DNA of 41,384 nt from Thermotogales bacterium Thermo_02 (GCA_001603185.1 LVBU01000072.1:1-41384), one strand, 5' to 3'. Shown: positions 23,913 through 33,652, counted from the stretch's first letter. Made by a program: numbers and translations. The notes: generated by a model not told the origin, from the sequence alone.

Positions 23913-25526
23913 TTACTCTTTAGCTATGTAGGTATTGCACCATGTGTAATAGATTGACTGAGGATAGAGACCGTACTTGTTCGCTTCCTGACCGGGACCC
24001 TTGAGATAAGCGGCGACGAGTTTGTTTTCTAAAGCATGAACAAGATAGACTGCCGCGGCATCATCGACGATCAGTTGCTCTGCCTGAATATAGAGAGGCT
24101 CTCTCACTGCCCATTCCGAAAGACTATTCGCTTCTCTTACCAGCGCATCATATTCGGCATTGTTCCAGTTGTGTCTTCCTCCACTCTGGAAGATACTGAA
24201 GAAGTTGCTGGCATCTACGTAGTCGTACATGTAAGGAGAGAGGAAGAAGTTGTGTTCCCTGCTTGTTAGTCCGTCCATCCAGGTCTTCAACTCCATACCC
24301 TTGACGCCGATATCTATACCGAGTATCTTTTTGAACTGGGCCTGAAGGTATTCGGCCAGAGGCTTAACTATCGGCGCATGATAACCGCCTTCGATTCTGT
24401 ACCAGAGATCTACCTTCGGGAAGCCCTTTCCGTCTGGATATCCGGCCTTCGCGAGGTATTCCTTCGCAAGAGTCGGATTGAAACCGGTCTGAGAAGCGAT
24501 CTCTTCACTGTAGCCGGGGAAGCCGGGAGAACAGAGTGTCCGGGCCGGAACGGCGACGTCTTTCAGTATCGTAGAAGTTACTTCGTCTCGATTCACCGCG
24601 TAGAAGAGCGCCTTTCTCACGTTGGCATCGTTGAACGGAGGTTTCTCGTAATCGAATGCAAGATAGTAAACCTGGAACAATGCGTTAGGCCTCATTAGCT
24701 CAGGGAACCTTCTGCTTGCAAAGGCGAGCTGTCCGACATTCAGGGCCGTACCGTCTATATCGCCTGCCAGGAAGGCCGGGAACGCGACTTCGGGGTTGTC
24801 AAGAGACGGATACAGGATTATCCTCTCAAGCATTGGCTGCCACGGACCGATGTAGTGGGGGTTCTTCTCGAGAACGATCCTGTCACCCTTAACCCACTGA
24901 GTGACCATGAATGGTCCGCTGCACGGAAGCGTTTCTGCCTTTGTCGCATACTCGTCACCGTACTTGTCGACTGCGTGCTTTGGAACCGGGAACCAGAAGG
25001 CAGCGACACCGGGGAAGTAAGGCTTTGGATCGGTAGTCTCTACGGTTATCGTGATGTCGTCGACGGCCTTTACCCCGAACTCTGCAAGCGGTAGCTCACC
25101 GGATTCCACCGCTCCCCAGTTCTTGACACCGCCTGCCCAGCTCCAGTACCAGGCGAAGTCGTATCCCTGCGTGACGGCTCTTTCGAGTGCGAAGACATAG
25201 TCTTTCGCGGTAAGAGGAGTGCCGTCGGACCACTTCATTCCCGGTCTCAGTTTGAAGGTCCATGTCAGACCATCCTCAGATACAGACCAGCTTTCGGCGG
25301 CGACTGGATGGAGTTCGAAGTTGTTGTCGTAAGTCGAGATGGGCATCTGAATTACGTCAGGGTTTCCGGCCCTGTTGTAGACGGTCTTCATCCAATCCAT
25401 GTAGGTACCGCCCTCCATGGTCGTGCCTCTCATTACCTGTTCCTTTGCAGCGTCCGCAGGCAGTGCGGCAATGGCTATCATACCTGCCAGAAGTACCAGA
25501 ACGAGCATCAACACAAGTTTCTTCAT
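23913..25526 (-). CDS. Family-5 extracellular solute-binding protein (Opp system 2)
   Basis: Substrate-binding protein of an Opp/Dpp-type ABC importer, 537 aa. It has a Sec signal peptide (MKKLVLMLVLVLLAGMIAIA) cleaved near PADAA, with no lipobox cysteine, so it is soluble in the periplasm or under the toga. The SBP_bac_5 core shows LHPVAAESWSVSEDGLTWTF and LRPGMKWSDGTPLTAKDYVF. Thermotogota proteins of this class often bind oligosaccharides rather than peptides. The sequence differs strongly from the other binding protein in this locus, so a different ligand is expected. It is translated last within system 2 and followed by a hairpin. ATG has GGGAGGTG upstream. Confidence 0.93.
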   Translation of the reverse strand: MKKLVLMLVLVLLAGMIAIAALPADAAKEQVMRGTTMEGGTYMDWMKTVYNRAGNPDVIQMPISTYDNNFELHPVAAESWSVSEDGLTWTFKLRPGMKWSDGTPLTAKDYVFALERAVTQGYDFAWYWSWAGGVKNWGAVESGELPLAEFGVKAVDDITITVETTDPKPYFPGVAAFWFPVPKHAVDKYGDEYATKAETLPCSGPFMVTQWVKGDRIVLEKNPHYIGPWQPMLERIILYPSLDNPEVAFPAFLAGDIDGTALNVGQLAFASRRFPELMRPNALFQVYYLAFDYEKPPFNDANVRKALFYAVNRDEVTSTILKDVAVPARTLCSPGFPGYSEEIASQTGFNPTLAKEYLAKAGYPDGKGFPKVDLWYRIEGGYHAPIVKPLAEYLQAQFKKILGIDIGVKGMELKTWMDGLTSREHNFFLSPYMYDYVDASNFFSIFQSGGRHNWNNAEYDALVREANSLSEWAVREPLYIQAEQLIVDDAAAVYLVHALENKLVAAYLKGPGQEANKYGLYPQSIYYTWCNTYIAKE

Positions 25527-25577
25527 AAGTTACACCTCCCATTCGGTTTTACCTCTCTCCCGTAGGAGCAGGTTTAT

Positions 25578-26507
25578 TCAGTCTTTCGATTTCACCCTTA
25601 TCCTGGGATCTATAAGCGTATAGAGAATATCCGTGATCATGTACGCAAACCCGACCATAAGAGTAAGCAATAGAATTAAAGCCATTTCCAGGGGATAGTC
25701 CCTCCTGAAGATACTGGTTACAAAATAATTCCCCAGCCCCGGCACCCTGAACATTTTCTCCACGAATATACTTCCCGTCGCTATTCCTATGAACATGGGG
25801 AAAAACACAGTTACCATCGGAATCGCGGCGTTCTTAAGCACGTGTTTCATTATGACCTTCCATTCGGAGAGACCCTTCGATCTCAGGACTACAACGAATT
25901 GCTTGTTTAGGGCATCGAGAACACTGGAACGGGTATATCTGGCGAAAATTGAAACCGGTACTATTGCGTAAGCGGCAATCGGCAAAATCCAGTTTCTGGG
26001 ACTTCCCCAGCCGTTGGTCGGGAGCCACTTAAGCCAGATTGCAAAGACGAGCATGAGGACCAAACTTATGACATATACGGGAACGGTTATTCCCAGAGTC
26101 GATACAATCGAAGCGATATAGTCTATCCAGCTGTTTCTCTTCAGAGCGGCGGCGATTCCAAGCATGATTCCAATAGGAGTTCCGATAAGCATTCCGAGTC
26201 CTCCAAGTACAAGACTTGGCGGCCAAGCTCTTGCGAGCAACTCGGTGACCGTTTCTCCCGGACTCTGGTACGGGATCCCAAAATCGAAGCGTATCACTCC
26301 CCACATATACTTCAGATATTGCATATACAAAGGTCCATCCAGACCGTACTGCTGCATCAGTTTGGCCCTGGTCTCAGGTGAAAGCGGCATCTTGTCCTCA
26401 TCGAAGGGTCCTCCGGGAATTGATCTCATCATCACGAAGATCACTATGGATACTATGAAAAAGGTTATCATCAGAGAACCTATACGTTTCAGGATATACA
26501 AAAGCAT
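25578..26507 (-). CDS. ABC permease, OppB/DppB type (system 2)
   Basis: The 309-aa permease has an N-terminal membrane segment (KRIGSLMITFFIVSIVIFVM), a large extracytoplasmic loop with PGGPFDEDKMPLSPE and five further helices. The cytoplasmic EAA-like loop is in ALNKQFVVVLRSKGLSEWKVIMKHVLKNA (read from about residue 190), contacting the ATPases. The start at 26507 (MLLYILKRIG) is preferred over the longer frame because AAGGAG lies 9 nt upstream. Unusually, this OppB gene stands after the two ATPase genes rather than first. Confidence 0.93.
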   Translation of the reverse strand: MLLYILKRIGSLMITFFIVSIVIFVMMRSIPGGPFDEDKMPLSPETRAKLMQQYGLDGPLYMQYLKYMWGVIRFDFGIPYQSPGETVTELLARAWPPSLVLGGLGMLIGTPIGIMLGIAAALKRNSWIDYIASIVSTLGITVPVYVISLVLMLVFAIWLKWLPTNGWGSPRNWILPIAAYAIVPVSIFARYTRSSVLDALNKQFVVVLRSKGLSEWKVIMKHVLKNAAIPMVTVFFPMFIGIATGSIFVEKMFRVPGLGNYFVTSIFRRDYPLEMALILLLTLMVGFAYMITDILYTLIDPRIRVKSKD

Positions 26508-26520
26508 CTCGCTCAACTCC

Positions 26521-27480
26521 TTATAGCCTGTAGCAGGCAACGTGGTGACCGGGCCGAATCTCTCTTAAAGCCGGTTCTTCGAGACAGTCTTTGCCTGCTT
26601 CTTTGCACCTTGGATAAAACCTGCAACCGCCCTCGGGCGGTGTTACGGTAGAAAGCTCAGTCTCGGAGTAACGTCTCTTTCTTCGCCTTTCGGGATCTGG
26701 TACTGGAATCGCTTCAAGAAGGACTCTCGTGTAGGGGTGCAAGGGGTCTGCGAAGAGTTCTTCGGTAGAACACTTTTCGACGATCTTCCCCAGATACATG
26801 ACGATGATCTCGTCACTAATGTGCTTGACCACGCTCAAATCGTGAGATATGAATATCAGCGACAGCCTTATTCTCTCCTTCAGTTCCTCGAGAAGATTTA
26901 TAATCTGTGCCTTTACAGATACATCGAGCGCCGAAGTGGGCTCATCTGCCACGATCAACTCCGGATCCATCGCCAGCGCTCTGGCGACCGCAACTCTCTG
27001 CCTCATTCCACCGGAGAGTTCGTGGGGATACTTTATTCCGTACGCCGGGTCGAGTCCCACGGTCTGAAGAAGTTTCGCAGATTTTTCAAGTCTTTCGCTC
27101 TTCGAGTGAAGCCTGTATATATCGTATGGCTCGCTCACAATCTCGTTCAGCGTCATCATAGGATCGAGCGATGCGAAGGGATCCTGAAAGATGATCTGCA
27201 TCTTTCTGCGGACTTCCTTCATCCCGTATTCTTCCAGACCGGTTATCTCTTTGCCTCTGTAGAGAATCCTTCCCCCGCTCGGTTCGACTAGTCTGAGAAT
27301 CATCATTCCAGTAGTCGTCTTTCCACAGCCGGATTCACCTACTATGCCGAGCACTCGGTTCTCGTCCAGACTGAAGTCGATGCCGTCTACCGCCCTGACG
27401 TAGTGTATCTTCCTCTTCCAGATCGCTCCGCGTCTGCTGCTGAAGTACTTTTTCAGTCCCTCTACTCTCAATATCTCCAT
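26521..27480 (-). CDS. ABC ATP-binding protein, OppF/DppF type (system 2)
   Basis: The 319-aa ATPase has Walker [10 protein letters not shown] at 48-56, Q-loop FQDPFASLDP, signature LSGGMRQR and Walker B LIVADEPTSALD. The C-terminal oligopeptide-transporter extension has cysteines in the pattern CRFYPRC... C... C, thought to bind an iron-sulfur cluster in this family. The start at 27480 has GGAGG 8 nt upstream, and its ATG shares one base with the stop of the OppD gene (TGATG). It pairs with the OppD subunit as a heterodimer. Confidence 0.95.
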   Translation of the reverse strand: MEILRVEGLKKYFSSRRGAIWKRKIHYVRAVDGIDFSLDENRVLGIVGESGCGKTTTGMMILRLVEPSGGRILYRGKEITGLEEYGMKEVRRKMQIIFQDPFASLDPMMTLNEIVSEPYDIYRLHSKSERLEKSAKLLQTVGLDPAYGIKYPHELSGGMRQRVAVARALAMDPELIVADEPTSALDVSVKAQIINLLEELKERIRLSLIFISHDLSVVKHISDEIIVMYLGKIVEKCSTEELFADPLHPYTRVLLEAIPVPDPERRRKRRYSETELSTVTPPEGGCRFYPRCKEAGKDCLEEPALREIRPGHHVACYRL

Positions 27481-28451
27481 CACTGTAACCTCCAGCAACA
27501 GGCTTTGTGTGTAGGGCTCAGTACTTTCACCGGCGGGAAGTCCTTCATACACTGATCCATGACTATGGGACACCTTGGATTAAAAGGACAACCTTCAGGC
27601 GGGTTCATGGGATTGGGAGGATTTCCGGGTATGGCATAGAGTTTCTTTCCCTTTTCATCGTCCACTCCGGGAATGCTTTTCAGGAGTGCCCTGGTATATG
27701 GCTGGGCGGTATCCTTGAAGATTTCAAAGACGGTTCCGACTTCCAGGACTTTGCCGCCATACATAACAACGACTCTGTCGGTGGTCTCTGCTATGACGCC
27801 AAGGTCGTGCGTTATCATCACAAGAGACATTCCAAATTCTGCTTGAAGGTCCTTTATCAGCTGCAGTACCTGTGCCTGTATTGTTACGTCTAGAGCTGTG
27901 GTCGGCTCATCGGCAATCAGTATTCTCGGTCTGCATGAGAGTGCCATGGCGATCATCGCCCTCTGCCTCATTCCTCCCGACAATTCGTGAGGGTAGTTCT
28001 TCAGAGTGTTTTCCGGAGACGGGATTCGAACCTTTTCAAGCATCTCTCTAGCGATTCTGGTGGACTCTCTCTTGCTTAACCCCTGATGAAGCATTATTGT
28101 CTCATTAAGCTGCTGTCCTATTGTGAAGACCGGATCGAACGAAGTCATGGGCTCCTGAAAGATCATGCTGATCTCTTTTCCCCTTATGCTTCTCATATCT
28201 CTCGATCTGATCTTGCTGACATCTCTGCCTTCAAAGAGGAGTCTGTCGGCCCGCACCTCTCCGGGTGGCTCCTTTATCAGTCTCATTATCGCCAGGGAGG
28301 TCACGCTCTTTCCGGAACCAGACTCCCCGACAATCCCAAGACTCTCTCTATCGTTGACTTCAAGTGACGCGCCCCTTACCGCCCTTACACTGCCCTCTTT
28401 CAAGTGGAAGGTAACATGAAGATTGTCGACTCTCAAAAGGCTTTCGTTCAT
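27480..28451 (-). CDS. ABC ATP-binding protein, OppD/DppD type (system 2)
   Basis: The 323-aa ATPase has Walker A GESGSGKS, Q-loop FQEPMTSFDP, signature LSGGMRQRAMIAMAL and Walker B ILIADEPTTALD. It ends with the Cys-rich family extension (CPFNPRCP... C... CC). Two starts are possible: ATG at 28451, preceded by GTGAGG, or GTG at 28460, which would overlap the upstream permease stop as GTGA (28457-28460). I list the ATG. It forms the ATPase pair with the following OppF. Confidence 0.94.
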   Translation of the reverse strand: MNESLLRVDNLHVTFHLKEGSVRAVRGASLEVNDRESLGIVGESGSGKSVTSLAIMRLIKEPPGEVRADRLLFEGRDVSKIRSRDMRSIRGKEISMIFQEPMTSFDPVFTIGQQLNETIMLHQGLSKRESTRIAREMLEKVRIPSPENTLKNYPHELSGGMRQRAMIAMALSCRPRILIADEPTTALDVTIQAQVLQLIKDLQAEFGMSLVMITHDLGVIAETTDRVVVMYGGKVLEVGTVFEIFKDTAQPYTRALLKSIPGVDDEKGKKLYAIPGNPPNPMNPPEGCPFNPRCPIVMDQCMKDFPPVKVLSPTHKACCWRLQ

Positions 28452-28456
28452 AAGCC

Positions 28457-29329
28457 TCACTTACCCTTCATTGTGGGATCGAGAGCATCTCGAAGCCCGT
28501 CGCCGAACAGAGAAGTCGAAAGAACGGTGATGGCCAGAAAGAGTGTTGGGAAGACTGCCAGATGCCAGTAGTAGAACATATAGTAGAGGCCGTCGCTGAT
28601 CATCTGTCCCCAGCTGGGAGTAGGTGGATTGATCCCCACTCCAAGAAAACTCAAGCTCGCTTCCATCATCATCGCGCCGGGAATCGCCAGTACAAAGCCC
28701 ACAATGATCGGCGATATACTGTTCTTCACGAGGTGCTTTCTCATAATATACATCGGGCTCGCTCCCAGAGCCTTTGAGGCGGCAACAAACTCTTTCTTCT
28801 TAAGAGACATTACCTGACCCCTCACCAGCCTGCAGACATTTACCCAGCCGAAGGCCGAAGAGATCAGTATGACATTCAAAACGCTCCCGCCGACAAGAGA
28901 GGCTATCAGTATTGCCACAAGAAGCGGGGGTATCACGGAGAATATCTCCACAACCCTCATGACAAACCAGTCGACTCTTCCACCTTTGAAGCCGGCGACC
29001 GCGCCAAGAGGCAGTCCTATAACGAGACTTATCAACGCTGACAATACTCCCACGCCCAGAGAGACTCTTGCGCCGTAGACTATCCTCGAATAGAGATCTC
29101 TTCCAACTGCATCGACGCCAAACCAATTCTGCCACGACGGGAAATCCAGTACTCTGGTTATGTAAGCCTGTTCGGCGTATCCGGTCTTGGTAACTAGCGG
29201 GGCAAAGACCGCCATAAAGATCAGTACCAAGAGGATTACTCCCGACACCAGAGCGGCTTTGTTGTCCAGGAATCGCAGCCACGCATAGTAGAGTGGTCCT
29301 CTAGATTTTTCGACGGCGAATTTTTCCAT
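28457..29329 (-). CDS. ABC permease, OppC/DppC type (system 2)
   Basis: The 290-aa permease has the typical OppC N-terminal helix (RFLDNKAALVSGVILLVLIF), the GVDAVGRDLYSRIVYGARVSL motif, and the EAA-like loop near ASKALGASPMYIMRKHLVKN. It ends LFGDGLRDALDPTMKGK, the usual OppC C-terminus. ATG is preceded by GGAGG. It is the first gene of transport system 2, 32 bp after the alpha-mannosidase gene, suggesting the mannosidase and this transporter act on the same glycan. Confidence 0.94.
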   Translation of the reverse strand: MEKFAVEKSRGPLYYAWLRFLDNKAALVSGVILLVLIFMAVFAPLVTKTGYAEQAYITRVLDFPSWQNWFGVDAVGRDLYSRIVYGARVSLGVGVLSALISLVIGLPLGAVAGFKGGRVDWFVMRVVEIFSVIPPLLVAILIASLVGGSVLNVILISSAFGWVNVCRLVRGQVMSLKKKEFVAASKALGASPMYIMRKHLVKNSISPIIVGFVLAIPGAMMMEASLSFLGVGINPPTPSWGQMISDGLYYMFYYWHLAVFPTLFLAITVLSTSLFGDGLRDALDPTMKGK

Positions 29330-29361
29330 CTTTCACTACCTCCGGAGCGGAATACAACCTT

Positions 29362-31953
29362 CTAAGCCTTCCACGAAAAGAGAAAGGATCTTATCTCTCC
29401 AGCGTTCATCTCTATGTCCTCAAAATCGCTCCCCTCGAGTTTATTCTCGGCCATATCCGAAAGATAGATTGACTCAAAGTCACCTTCCAGATAGACCTTT
29501 TGGTCTTCTCCGGTTTTGAAGACACGGAGTAAAAAACTGCCATCTGAAGAGGGCTTCAGTGCTGAGAGAGAAACTCCCTCGATTCGTGATAGCATCGAGT
29601 GTCTGGCTTCAACGTCCATATTGTGGTGAATGGCCGCTGGCTTTAGCAGCGTTCGATTCTTGTTCCTGTAGAGTTCTGCGGTAGTCTTCCCGGTGATACA
29701 GAATGAATAACTGAGAGTATAAGTCCCGATGCACTGTCCTTCAGGCGTTTCGATATACGGCCCGGCCTCTCCCCTGCGGGTCTTCAAATTAGGTCTGCTC
29801 ACCCAGCCGACGCTTCTGAGAAGCGTCAGGTAAAGACCGGTCTCTTTGCTTCTCCTGCAGACTTCGTACTCATGAATTCCTCTTGTAAGTATCTGCAGAC
29901 CACGTTTTCCACCGAGATATACGAAACTCTCCATGGCGTATCTCGGTACATCGTCTTCGATCTGGTCCTCTCTATTTGTCAGAGATGTCGGATGTGAGAC
30001 AAGCCCGAAGTAACCGTCGTTTATCACTTCATCACAGGGAAACGGGATGACCGAAAGCATTCTGAGTCTGTGATCCTTTGATCTGTTCTGCAAAACAAGT
30101 TTCACATCGATTTCCGGCCTGTCCCTGTAGAGAGTATAGGTAAACGTCGCTATGGATAAAGCAACTTTAGAACTCCTGCCCTCTCTAGACGACTCCGCCG
30201 GAATAGTCAGGGTCTTCTCAAGAGCAATCTCTCTGAGAAATCCGTAATCTCTGATTGATAATATCTTGCAAGGTTCTTGAAAGTGGATTGCCGAGTCTTT
30301 TTCTATGTAATCGAAATTGTATTCGTCTCCAACATCTGCTTCATCCTCCAGACCGTTCAGGTCTCTGTATTCTATTCCCGATTCCCGGTCGGTAAGATTA
30401 AACGAACCGTCTGAATTTAGCCTGAAGGAGTAGTAGTCGTTCTCATATTCGGTGACCGATAGTTCTTTCACGGCATCGACGGCTTCGGCTCTCTCGAGGC
30501 TGAAGGTCTCCAGAGAAAGCGGTTCAAGCTCTGTCTGAAATGTCAATAGATACGGCTGTCGTGTCCGATCATCTGCGAGCGTCTTGACGGACTGGAATCT
30601 GGCTATGCTCGATACCATCTTAAGGTAATCGTCTCCACCGATAGATGACAGCTCATCGTTTACTCTGAAATACCAGCGCCTGTCTTCTTCAAGAATAGAG
30701 GGTATAATCCGTCCGCTGGTATCTCTGACTATGTAAGAAGGACTATCGAGTTCAATCAGTACTCTGACAACGGTCTTTTCTTTGCTCTCGGACGGGCTGA
30801 ATACGGTAAGACTCTCTTTTCCGTAATCACTTCCAATTGCCTGTACTATCTTCCTGAGAGAAGAGGCGACCGTCGAGACTCCATTCTCCAGAGAGGAGTA
30901 AAGCCTTACCAGAACATCCTGATGAACTCTGTCAACACTGCAGCCGCAGATGCTATCATGGGGCTGGCTCTTCAACAGCTGCTTCCAGCCATAATCTATT
31001 TCGTGCTGCGGCACCGGTACACCGAAACGACCGGCCATAACCGCCAACGGCTCCAGATAACGACTGTATAGCTGTTCGGCCTCCCAGTTCAAGAGCTTCA
31101 GGTATATTCTGGAAGACGTAACATCTTTCAAGACTACGTCTTTTGAGGGATCTCGCAGCTCTCCTGTCAGTGTCTCCAGGAAAGGGTTCTCCCTCAGAAC
31201 GGCATGGAGGTAATCCTCGACTGTTGAGTGTACGATCTCAGATCCCAGCTCCCGGCTCCACTTCTCAAAGTTTGAAGGAAGCCCAAAGTCCGGGAGCTCA
31301 TGATCTATGCCGTTCATCAGAAGGCAATTGTCGCTCGTCGCTCTGTCTTTGAAGAACTCTATCTCCCTTCTGAATTGCTCTTTGATCTCGTCTGTCTCTC
31401 GCCAGAAGTTCGCTACGTTGGCGTATCCGTGGATGAGATTAACTACCGGTATCTCTTCACCAGAGGGCGAACGCCACAGAAACTCAGACCTGTCAGTGAG
31501 ATCACCCACTCCTCTCCATACAACGGCACCTTCCAGACCCAGTCCTTTCAGGATAGCCGGCATATAGGCGTTGTGACCGAACATGTCGGGAAGATAGCCG
31601 ATATTCATTACTTTCACACCGAGTTTTCGGGCAGTCTCTTTTCCGTAGAGATAGTTTCTAATAAAGGCCTCTCCGGTCACGAGAAATTCGTCGGGCAGCA
31701 TGTACCAGGGACCGACAGCAATCCTTTTCTGTCGGATTAGATCGACCAGCTCCTGCTCCTTTTCCGGCCTGAGTTCGAGATAGTCTTCCAGAATCACAGT
31801 CTGACCATCCAGCAGAAAGGAAACGAATTCCGGATGATCTCTCATCTTCTCTAGAAGCGAATCTACAAGCTCGAGAAGCCTGTGCCTGAAGTATTCAAAA
31901 GTCGCATACCATTCCCTGTCCCAGTGAGTATGAGTTACTACGTGTGCTTTCAT
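29362..31953 (-). CDS. GH38 alpha-mannosidase, cytoplasmic
   Basis: Retaining alpha-mannosidase of glycoside hydrolase family 38, 863 aa, without signal peptide. Zinc ligands are His10 and Asp12 in HTHWDREW, nucleophile/ligand Asp123 in PDMFGHNA, and His332 in PHDSICGCS. The C-terminal half is the beta-sandwich supradomain. The best-known bacterial relatives cleave alpha-mannosyl linkages or mannosylglycerate phosphate. The position between two Opp transporters suggests it trims mannose from imported oligosaccharides. ATG is preceded by GAGGTG, and the hairpin behind the previous binding-protein gene ends only 22 bases upstream, so its transcription probably depends on readthrough. Confidence 0.95.
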   Translation of the reverse strand: MKAHVVTHTHWDREWYATFEYFRHRLLELVDSLLEKMRDHPEFVSFLLDGQTVILEDYLELRPEKEQELVDLIRQKRIAVGPWYMLPDEFLVTGEAFIRNYLYGKETARKLGVKVMNIGYLPDMFGHNAYMPAILKGLGLEGAVVWRGVGDLTDRSEFLWRSPSGEEIPVVNLIHGYANVANFWRETDEIKEQFRREIEFFKDRATSDNCLLMNGIDHELPDFGLPSNFEKWSRELGSEIVHSTVEDYLHAVLRENPFLETLTGELRDPSKDVVLKDVTSSRIYLKLLNWEAEQLYSRYLEPLAVMAGRFGVPVPQHEIDYGWKQLLKSQPHDSICGCSVDRVHQDVLVRLYSSLENGVSTVASSLRKIVQAIGSDYGKESLTVFSPSESKEKTVVRVLIELDSPSYIVRDTSGRIIPSILEEDRRWYFRVNDELSSIGGDDYLKMVSSIARFQSVKTLADDRTRQPYLLTFQTELEPLSLETFSLERAEAVDAVKELSVTEYENDYYSFRLNSDGSFNLTDRESGIEYRDLNGLEDEADVGDEYNFDYIEKDSAIHFQEPCKILSIRDYGFLREIALEKTLTIPAESSREGRSSKVALSIATFTYTLYRDRPEIDVKLVLQNRSKDHRLRMLSVIPFPCDEVINDGYFGLVSHPTSLTNREDQIEDDVPRYAMESFVYLGGKRGLQILTRGIHEYEVCRRSKETGLYLTLLRSVGWVSRPNLKTRRGEAGPYIETPEGQCIGTYTLSYSFCITGKTTAELYRNKNRTLLKPAAIHHNMDVEARHSMLSRIEGVSLSALKPSSDGSFLLRVFKTGEDQKVYLEGDFESIYLSDMAENKLEGSDFEDIEMNAGEIRSFLFSWKA

Positions 31954-31975
31954 AAATGCACCTCAGAAGATGAAA

Positions 31976-31998
31976 AGGGGAGGGGTACTCCCTCCCCT
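31976..31998 (-). terminator. Terminator-like hairpin behind the system-1 binding-protein gene
   Basis: A 9-bp stem AGGGGAGGG/CCCTCCCCT (plus-strand reading) with a 5-base loop lies 10 bases beyond the stop of the binding-protein gene. On the minus strand the stem is followed by TTTTC, giving an acceptable Rho-independent terminator. Only 22 bases separate it from the GH38 start codon, leaving no space for a separate promoter between them. Confidence 0.8.
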
Positions 31999-32008
31999 CA
32001 GAATCGTA

Positions 32009-33637
32009 TTACTCTCTGTATGCCCACTTGAAGAAGATTGAACCGCTGGGTAGTCTCACCACATCGTGGATATCCTTCTGCATCGCGAATACTCTGGTGT
32101 AGTAGAACACCGGTATTACCGGCATCTCTTCCATGAGCACATCTTCCGCCATCCTGTATAGCGCTGCCATTCTGGCGACGTCGGTCGATCTCTCGGCTGC
32201 ATCGATAAGTGCAACGTACTCGGGGTTGACCCACTGAGGATCGTTAGTTGCTATCCCAAACTTGAAGAGACCGAGGATAGAAGGGTAAAGAGTGTCGCAG
32301 GTGTTACCGGATCTTGCGATCTGATACTGACCCCTGCCCCTTTCATGAGCAAACACGTTGGTTTCCTTGTTTACGAGCCTTACGGTTATGCCTAGGTTTC
32401 TCCTCCACATGTCCTGTACCGCCTGAGCGACTGCGGCATGCATTTCACTGGTGTTGTAGAAGATTTCGAACACGGGGAAGCCCTGGCCTCCAGGGTAGCC
32501 GGCCTCTGCGAGCAGTCTCTGGGCCTCGGCGACGTCGCCTCTCGGGTCGAAATACGATTTCCCCATTCTGAAGTCTTCACCGTTTATTACTACGCCTTCG
32601 GGTGCGAAGCCGTATGCCGGGACCTGTCCGCCTCTCAATACTACGTCCGTTATAGCGACTCTATCGATGGCCAGAGAGAGCGCGTGACGGACGTTCTTGT
32701 CCCAGAGAACCTTTCTCACGGTTTCGTCGGCAGGTGTTCTCGGCTCTTTGAGGTCGGCCCATTCGTCACCGCCCATGTTTATGGAGTAGTAGTATGTGGC
32801 TACGAGAGGGACGATTAGGGCGTAACCGTCTTTAATGAGCTGTTCGGTGGCGAAGGCCGGAACTGTTTCGTTGACATCGATTTCGCCTGTCAAGAACGCT
32901 GCGTGTGCCGTGGTTGCCTCTTCAACGAATACGTATCTAAGTGTTGAGAGCTTAACGCTATCGGCATCGTAGTAGTTCGGATTCTTCTCGAATGTCATGT
33001 AGTCTTTCGCTCTCCACTCGACCATCTTGAAGGGACCGTTACCGATGAAAGTCCTGGGGTTAATCGTCCATCCCTCCGGATCTTTTTCGGCGATATCCTT
33101 TCTCACCGGATAGAACGAGACCCCGGCGAAGTTCTCGAGAGAGAACGGAGAAGCGTACTCGAGTCTGACTTCAAGCGTCTTGTCGTCTAGAGCCTTTACT
33201 CCGACTTCGTCGACCTTTGCTTCGCCTTTATTGTATTTCTCTGCATTCCTTAGAATGAACAGTCTCTCATTACTTGCAGATGCGAAGTCAGGATCGAGCT
33301 GGCTCTTCCATGCATACTCGAAATCGTGTGCGGTTACGGGCTTTCCGTCGGACCATTTGGCGTCTCTCAGATGGAAGATGATTCTTGTGCCGTTGTCCAA
33401 CATATCCCAGCTTTCGGCTATACCTGGAACTGAAGCGCCGTTCATATCGGTCTTTAGAAGTCCTTCAAAGACCTGGTTTATCACCTGTCTTTGATTGAGT
33501 CCGGCCGAGCTCCTGGGATCATAGGCATTAGCTTCGGAAGCAAGGTTGTAGGTTATTTCCTGCTTGACGGCAAATGCGAAACTTCCAAGAAGAACCAGCG
33601 TTGCGACCAGGGCAACAAGTACTTTTCTTTTCAACAT
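32009..33637 (-). CDS. Family-5 extracellular solute-binding protein (Opp system 1)
   Basis: 542-aa binding protein with a Sec signal peptide (KRKVLVALVATLVLLGSFAFA) cut before VKQEI, and no lipobox. The N-terminal domain NQVFEGLLKTDMNGASVPGIAESW and the later VRHALSLAIDR match OppA/MppA peptide-binding proteins closely, more so than the system-2 protein. Ligand type is therefore uncertain: the genomic setting argues for an oligosaccharide, the sequence style for peptides. ATG is preceded by GGAGGG. An 18-bp dyad lies just upstream and a terminator-like hairpin downstream. Confidence 0.93.
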   Translation of the reverse strand: MLKRKVLVALVATLVLLGSFAFAVKQEITYNLASEANAYDPRSSAGLNQRQVINQVFEGLLKTDMNGASVPGIAESWDMLDNGTRIIFHLRDAKWSDGKPVTAHDFEYAWKSQLDPDFASASNERLFILRNAEKYNKGEAKVDEVGVKALDDKTLEVRLEYASPFSLENFAGVSFYPVRKDIAEKDPEGWTINPRTFIGNGPFKMVEWRAKDYMTFEKNPNYYDADSVKLSTLRYVFVEEATTAHAAFLTGEIDVNETVPAFATEQLIKDGYALIVPLVATYYYSINMGGDEWADLKEPRTPADETVRKVLWDKNVRHALSLAIDRVAITDVVLRGGQVPAYGFAPEGVVINGEDFRMGKSYFDPRGDVAEAQRLLAEAGYPGGQGFPVFEIFYNTSEMHAAVAQAVQDMWRRNLGITVRLVNKETNVFAHERGRGQYQIARSGNTCDTLYPSILGLFKFGIATNDPQWVNPEYVALIDAAERSTDVARMAALYRMAEDVLMEEMPVIPVFYYTRVFAMQKDIHDVVRLPSGSIFFKWAYRE

Positions 33638-33652
33638 ACGAACCCTCCTTTT

